In this document: piece by piece, positions 60,038 through 64,000 of the stretch
Layout: each line of letters begins with the position of its first letter
Numbering within the stretch: the first letter of the stretch is position 1
Origin: Diphasiastrum complanatum
Taxonomy: Eukaryota > Streptophyta > Lycopodiopsida > Lycopodiales > Lycopodiaceae
Direction: 5' to 3'
Assembly: GCA_029204225.1 (NCBI GenBank)
Contig: CM055111.1
Location: 45,333,255 to 45,397,254, forward strand
DNA length: 64,000 nucleotides
Notes under the pieces: generated by a model
Seen by the model: only the letters and a program-made list of their open reading frames with translations
Told to the model about the DNA's origin: nothing
The model's database searches: none
Made by a program: the position numbers and the translations under genes

Positions 60038-60955
60038 TGTTGTAAAGCTGACTCGGGTGCACCCAGCGTGCCTTGTAAGACTCTAAGGGGTGACGCTCCC
60101 TAAGGTCCCAGAGCAAGTTAGAACGTCAAGGACTGAGCCTCCGACCTGTGGTGAGCCAGTCAAGTAGTCACAAGTCATGAGCTAGCTCTGGAGCTCGAGT
60201 CATGGCCTAGTCAGGAAGCAAGTTGATTCTGCCACCGGAACGGCTCCCGGGACCCATGTCTGGGAGCCAGACTGATTCTGCTAGGCTTGCCAGGCTTAAT
60301 CAGCAAAATAAAAACTAAGTCCCAAAAAGTGTGCTTTACCAGAAAGCACTATGTTTCAGAACAGAGGGGGTGCGCCGAATCACAGCAGAACTATAGGGGG
60401 AATCCGGTAGACAGAAACTTGGGCAGCTCAACCAGCGCCAGGAATCCAGTCGCCAGGTCTCAGCTCCCTCTACCAGCACGAGCCAGGCACAATGCCTAGC
60501 AGGTGTTGGTGGCCCCGAGACCGGTCAGTCTATGTATGAATGTAACCTCCTCCAAATCTAATAAAGTTGATCCTTGGGGATGATTACCATTTCGGTTTCG
60601 CCTCCGGGACTGGTCCAAGTGAAAGGACCCATACTACAATCTTTTTGCGTCGCTGGCGCCTAAGGGTCCCTGTCATCGACGTGGGGCTTGCCGCTATGCC
60701 AATTGGTCAGTTTGGCGACCATTATGCCTTGGGTTTCATGTGTGGCTTGTCTTTGCCTTTGGTTACCTTTTGGGGATGGATTCTGAGTTGGCTTTCGGGT
60801 TGGTTGGGATTCTAGTTTTCTTAAGTCTGAATGGTTAAGCTTGTTACGTTTCTGAGTTGGCTTTTACGTAAGTGCATGATGGATGAATGTTAGACTTAAG
60901 CGCGTGTTGGGGAAACCGCTCAAGTCCTAGCGCCCTTTGAGGCGCCCGCACAACA
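60038..60955 (+). mobile_element. Chromovirus 3' LTR
   Basis: 918 bp, starting TGTTGTAAAGC and ending GCACAACA, followed by the GGAGG duplication. Nearly all differences from the 5' LTR are transitions. Confidence 0.95.
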
Positions 60956-60960
60956 GGAGG

Positions 60961-61327
60961 AGAGGAGACATGAGAGAGGAGAGGCACCAAAGTTGAGTAG
61001 AGTTTTCTCTATTCCAAATAGTATTCCCTTTTTAACGGTGTACAATAGGTGCCTTTTTATCTTTGGGGTGGCCCTTGACCCTTGCTTCCTATTGGCTACT
61101 TGCAAGGAGGTGGGATTGAAATCCACACCCTTCACAAGAAACACAAACTAATCTACGGTGTACAAAGAAGCACACCCCACCTACCACCAAAAACTTAGGA
61201 ACTTAAGTTTAACTTAAACTTTGGCCTTTTAATATTATTTTAATCACATGGCCCAAAGTCTAGTTTATTCCAAAATAAATTATTTACAAGTGCCCATTGG
61301 GCCATGGTCTTACGCACGTAGGATGCC
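60961..61327. other. Intergenic, no gene seen
   Basis: Begins in the purine-rich stretch interrupted by the chromovirus, followed by AT-rich sequence. Confidence 0.4.
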
Positions 61328-62474
61328 TGTTGTAAAGCTACCTTTACAAGCTTTACTTCCGGCGCCACTAACGCTAGCTATGTCCCCGGCGCCAGCAGCG
61401 CCCCTGCTGCTCCCGGCGCCAACGACGCCGACGCCGCTCCCGGTGCCACTATGACCAGAATCCAGCCGGCGCCAAGTTCCTATGGCTGGAAATATTTGAT
61501 CGGTTCTAGCGGAGTCCAGAGAGCTTAGATCGATGTGCAATCACCTCACACGATCTAGGCATGATTAAAGGAAGCATGGGGATCAATAAAATCTAGAGAG
61601 AAAAAATGACTTTCTAGAAAGAGAAAATTCTAGAGAGAGAAAAAATGTGCTTTTCCAGCTTGGGTAGAGTGCTTGGTATGAGGGGGGGTGTCGAATCACA
61701 CCAATACTATAGGGGAGTGCGGGTTGCGACTCAGGGCGAGCTCCAACCAAGTCTCAGCCTCCCTTGCTGGAATGTTGTCATGGCTCTCGCCTTGGCATGC
61801 TAGCGCCCCGGAGACTAGGGTCGGTCACACACTTGAAATGTAACCTTCTCAGATTTATCAATAAAGTGGGATTTTCCTCGAACTGACTCTGATTACCTTC
61901 TGGGTTTCAGTGTTCGGTAAAAGCGCCAGTTGTAAGGCCGCTTCAAAACTTTTAAGTTGGCACATAGCTGAGGGTCGTATCCCGAGACGCCAGCGGTATG
62001 CCGTCGGGACCATTCGGTCCGTGGCGCCAGCGGTATGCTGTCGGGACCATTTGGTCCAGGAACTGGTTGTCTCCATATCTATCGCAGCTTGTGGTTCTGA
62101 GTGTTCCTTGCATGAACGTGAATGGGTTAAGCTCTTGGGGAACGGGCTCTAACCTGTCGGCTGAGTTGGATGGCTTGCTTGGGTGGAAGTTACCTGTTTA
62201 TGGCTGTCCAGTCTGGCGTGGCGCCAGGTTGGCTTCTAGCGCTCGTGACGAAGCTTTCAGTTGGTTAAGTCTGATGTAAGTCAAACCGCTTGCTTGGAAT
62301 GGATGTTACTCGTTTGTAACGAAGCTTCGAGTTGGTTAAGTTTGATGTATGTCGGGCGGCTGATCGTTGTTGGCGAGTTGGCTGCTTGTATGTCGAGTGG
62401 GTTTGGATGGCAAGAGTTAAAGGCTGGGAAGCTAAGTCGTGGTTCCCGGCTCCCTTTGGGATGCCTGCGCTACA
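61328..62474 (+). mobile_element. Solo LTR related to the chromovirus, TSD ATGCC
   Basis: A 1147-bp LTR starts TGTTGTAAAGC, as in the neighbouring chromovirus, and ends GCGCTACA. ATGCC flanks it at 61323-61327 and 62475-62479. It shares internal blocks with the chromovirus LTR (gtgtcgaatcaca/gcgccgaatcaca, actatagggg, aatgtaacct, aataaag). The extra 5' part at 61350-61480 has several CCGGCGCC-type repeats. It is a diverged subfamily. Confidence 0.85.
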
Positions 62475-63100
62475 ATGCCACGACCCTCACAACTTATTGT
62501 TAATGTTGGCCTCAAAGAATCTACCAACATTGCTCCCTTCTCAAACAATTGCAGGTCCCTCTTGTGAAGTTTTTAGCACATGTGAACTTCACTACACACC
62601 TTACAGCAGGATCTTACTGAGGTGTTGTGATTGCACAAGATTGATCAAAGAACAGATGACTTGAAAAATCTAAGGCAAGAGCACAATGGCATACATCAGA
62701 TTGAAAAAACTAACTTCTCACTATGAGAAATGAATGTCAGAAATAATTCTAAGTGCTCAATATGGGAAAAAACAGGCTGCTCTTGGGTAGAGAGAGAAAA
62801 TCAATACTTTACAACTCGGGTAGAGAGAGAATGAGTCCAAAACACCAAAATCTCAATATTCACAATATGGCAAAACATGCCACAGTTTCCCTACATCAAA
62901 GAGACTCGAATTCCTATAGTGGAGTTGCATGGAAAGTTCACTTAACTCAGTTAACTCAACTAACAGGGATCCACATGTATAACTGCATGCATGGATATTG
63001 CATGTCACCTCTCAAAATTGCCTAGACGTGTGTAGATCATAAAAACTACTTTGCATGTTGCATGCACTAATTGCATGTTGCATGCATGCATAACGGTGTC
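62475..63100. other. Intergenic, no gene seen
   Basis: Short frames only. Several gagagagaa and gcatgcatg words occur, with no recognisable element. Confidence 0.4.
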
Positions 63101-63114
63101 AAAAAATTTCTCTC

Positions 63115-63370
63115 ACTACAGAACCCGACACTATCGTCTTTTTGCTACAGTCAATTTTCTCTTAAAGCGACACTGTCAGGAATTCCGAGTAAAAATGCAG
63201 TGTCACATTTTTCGCGTGTCAGGAATTGCGAGTAAAAATGCAATGTCGCATTTTTCAAAGTCCCTCAAATATTAAGGAAATGACTTTGGCAAAGTGTGGG
63301 GCTATCCCAATATTTAGGAAATGAGATTTTGCGACACTGTCGCATTTCCCACAAAATTCATTTTTGCAGA
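63115..63370. repeat. Repeat with cgacactgtc / tgtcgcattttt motifs
   Basis: The units gtcaggaattccgagtaaaaatgc and gtcaggaattgcgagtaaaaatgc occur in tandem at 63175 and 63218, each followed by a tgtcacattttt or tgtcgcattttt word. Related words fill 180-500. Confidence 0.6.
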
Positions 63371-64000
63371 GTGACAATCACGTTCATTTATGCAGACAAA
63401 CTGCTTACGGCCAAATGTCACCACTTATCAACAAGCAACTTCTGAGAAGAACTGGATGAATGCCAGTAGACTCTAGCCAATTGGCAGCCGCATTTGACGA
63501 ACTAATTGCTTAGTATAAATAGCTGTTCATATTTCAACATCTTAATTCTGAGATCAAGTATTGAATACTTAGCTCTCTTTCAAGCCTGCGAGCTTGAACA
63601 CTCTTGAGCATTGTAGCTCATTCTTTAAAGTTGATTAGAGATTGCTATTGTGCTTACTGATTATTAGTAGTTGCGCTTGATTTAGACTTATGTTTTAGCC
63701 ACTCATAGATAGCTTAGAGTACGTGACTTCGATCGGTAACTTGTTGTACTCATTTACATCTGTTTCGCTTTCATACTGAATCATTACTATCTTCTTATTG
63801 CGTTTAGCTTTGTCTCAAAATGTATGTGTTTCTGTAATTCTTCGTGACTGATTATTTGTCTAAAAATTCAATGCTTTAATGTTTGGCTACGTAATCATTG
63901 TAGTACTAATGATTTCAAAATTAGTTACTATAAGATCGAACATGATTTCAATCACTATTGTTTTGTTCGAAATTGATAGGCGTAGTCATGCATGAAGAAA
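63371..64000 (+). promoter_or_regulatory. LTR-like region with TATA box
   Basis: TATAAATA at 63514-63521 is followed by short direct repeats (ttgaacactcttgagcattgtagctc). The pattern resembles the U3-R part of an LTR, but no borders are visible before the window ends. Confidence 0.3.

Larger units (their letters stand above)
54685..60955 (+). mobile_element. Ty3/gypsy chromovirus, 6271 bp, TSD GGAGG
   Basis: Paired LTRs (54685-55601 and 60038-60955), a primer-binding site, protease, RT, RNase H, integrase and a chromodomain-like C-terminus lie in canonical order. GGAGG at 54680-54684 and 60956-60960 is the target duplication. By eye the LTRs differ at about two dozen of 918 positions. There is no gag frame between the primer site and protease, and pol is broken by four stops and a frameshift, so it cannot move on its own. 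Confidence 0.93.

Overview
The window looks like nuclear DNA of a land plant. Its one intact conventional gene encodes a nuclear phage-type organellar RNA polymerase (RpoT). It sits among Ty1/copia and Ty3/gypsy LTR retrotransposons, solo LTRs, hAT and MULE fragments, a tRNA-derived retroposon and long GA/TC microsatellites. A repeat-swollen first intron and an RpoT N-terminus unlike the angiosperm ones I know suggest a large genome, perhaps a fern or other non-flowering plant; this lineage guess is weak. Nothing prokaryotic was seen.

Layout. 1-2.2 kb: copia LTR, primer sites and gag remnant. 3.0-6.2 kb: decayed gypsy gag-protease-RT, interrupted by one solo LTR (3323-4171) and cut off by another (6190-7003). 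7.2-9.06 kb: gypsy RT/RNase H on the minus strand. 9.06-9.87 kb: C-terminal end of a retroelement polyprotein. 10.97-28.42 kb, minus strand: RpoT, 19 exons whose lengths sum to 3243 bp, giving 1080 codons plus a stop. Intron 1 (7.5 kb) holds a short retroposon with 17-bp target duplications, a long palindrome, rearranged copia pieces, an hAT fragment, LINE-like pieces and two TC microsatellites, one touching the exon 1 splice donor. 29.7-30.2 kb: U2AF35 pseudogene. 30.3-31.4 kb: three-exon end of an unrecognised membrane-protein gene. 31.7-37.2 kb: gypsy integrase followed by an unrecognised Pro/Ser/Thr-rich and coiled-coil ORF, ending at a solo LTR without target duplication (37170-37996). 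38.0-41.6 kb: gypsy gag on the minus strand, then a minisatellite. 42.3-45.3 kb: copia and LTR fragments and a (GA)91 tract. 46.2-51.9 kb: copia element on the minus strand with a solo LTR inside and a second truncated copy sharing its right LTR. 52.6-52.9 kb: SWIM zinc-finger fragment. 54.7-60.96 kb: young but inactivated chromovirus with paired LTRs and a GGAGG target duplication. 61.3-62.5 kb: related solo LTR. 63.1-64 kb: repeat sharing motifs with the left end.

RpoT is the only gene likely to be functional. Its product would transcribe mitochondrial and/or plastid DNA. The rest records successive insertions and LTR recombinations. Exon boundaries come from reading splice sites, reading phase and similarity to known plant RpoT proteins by eye; no alignment or database search was run.
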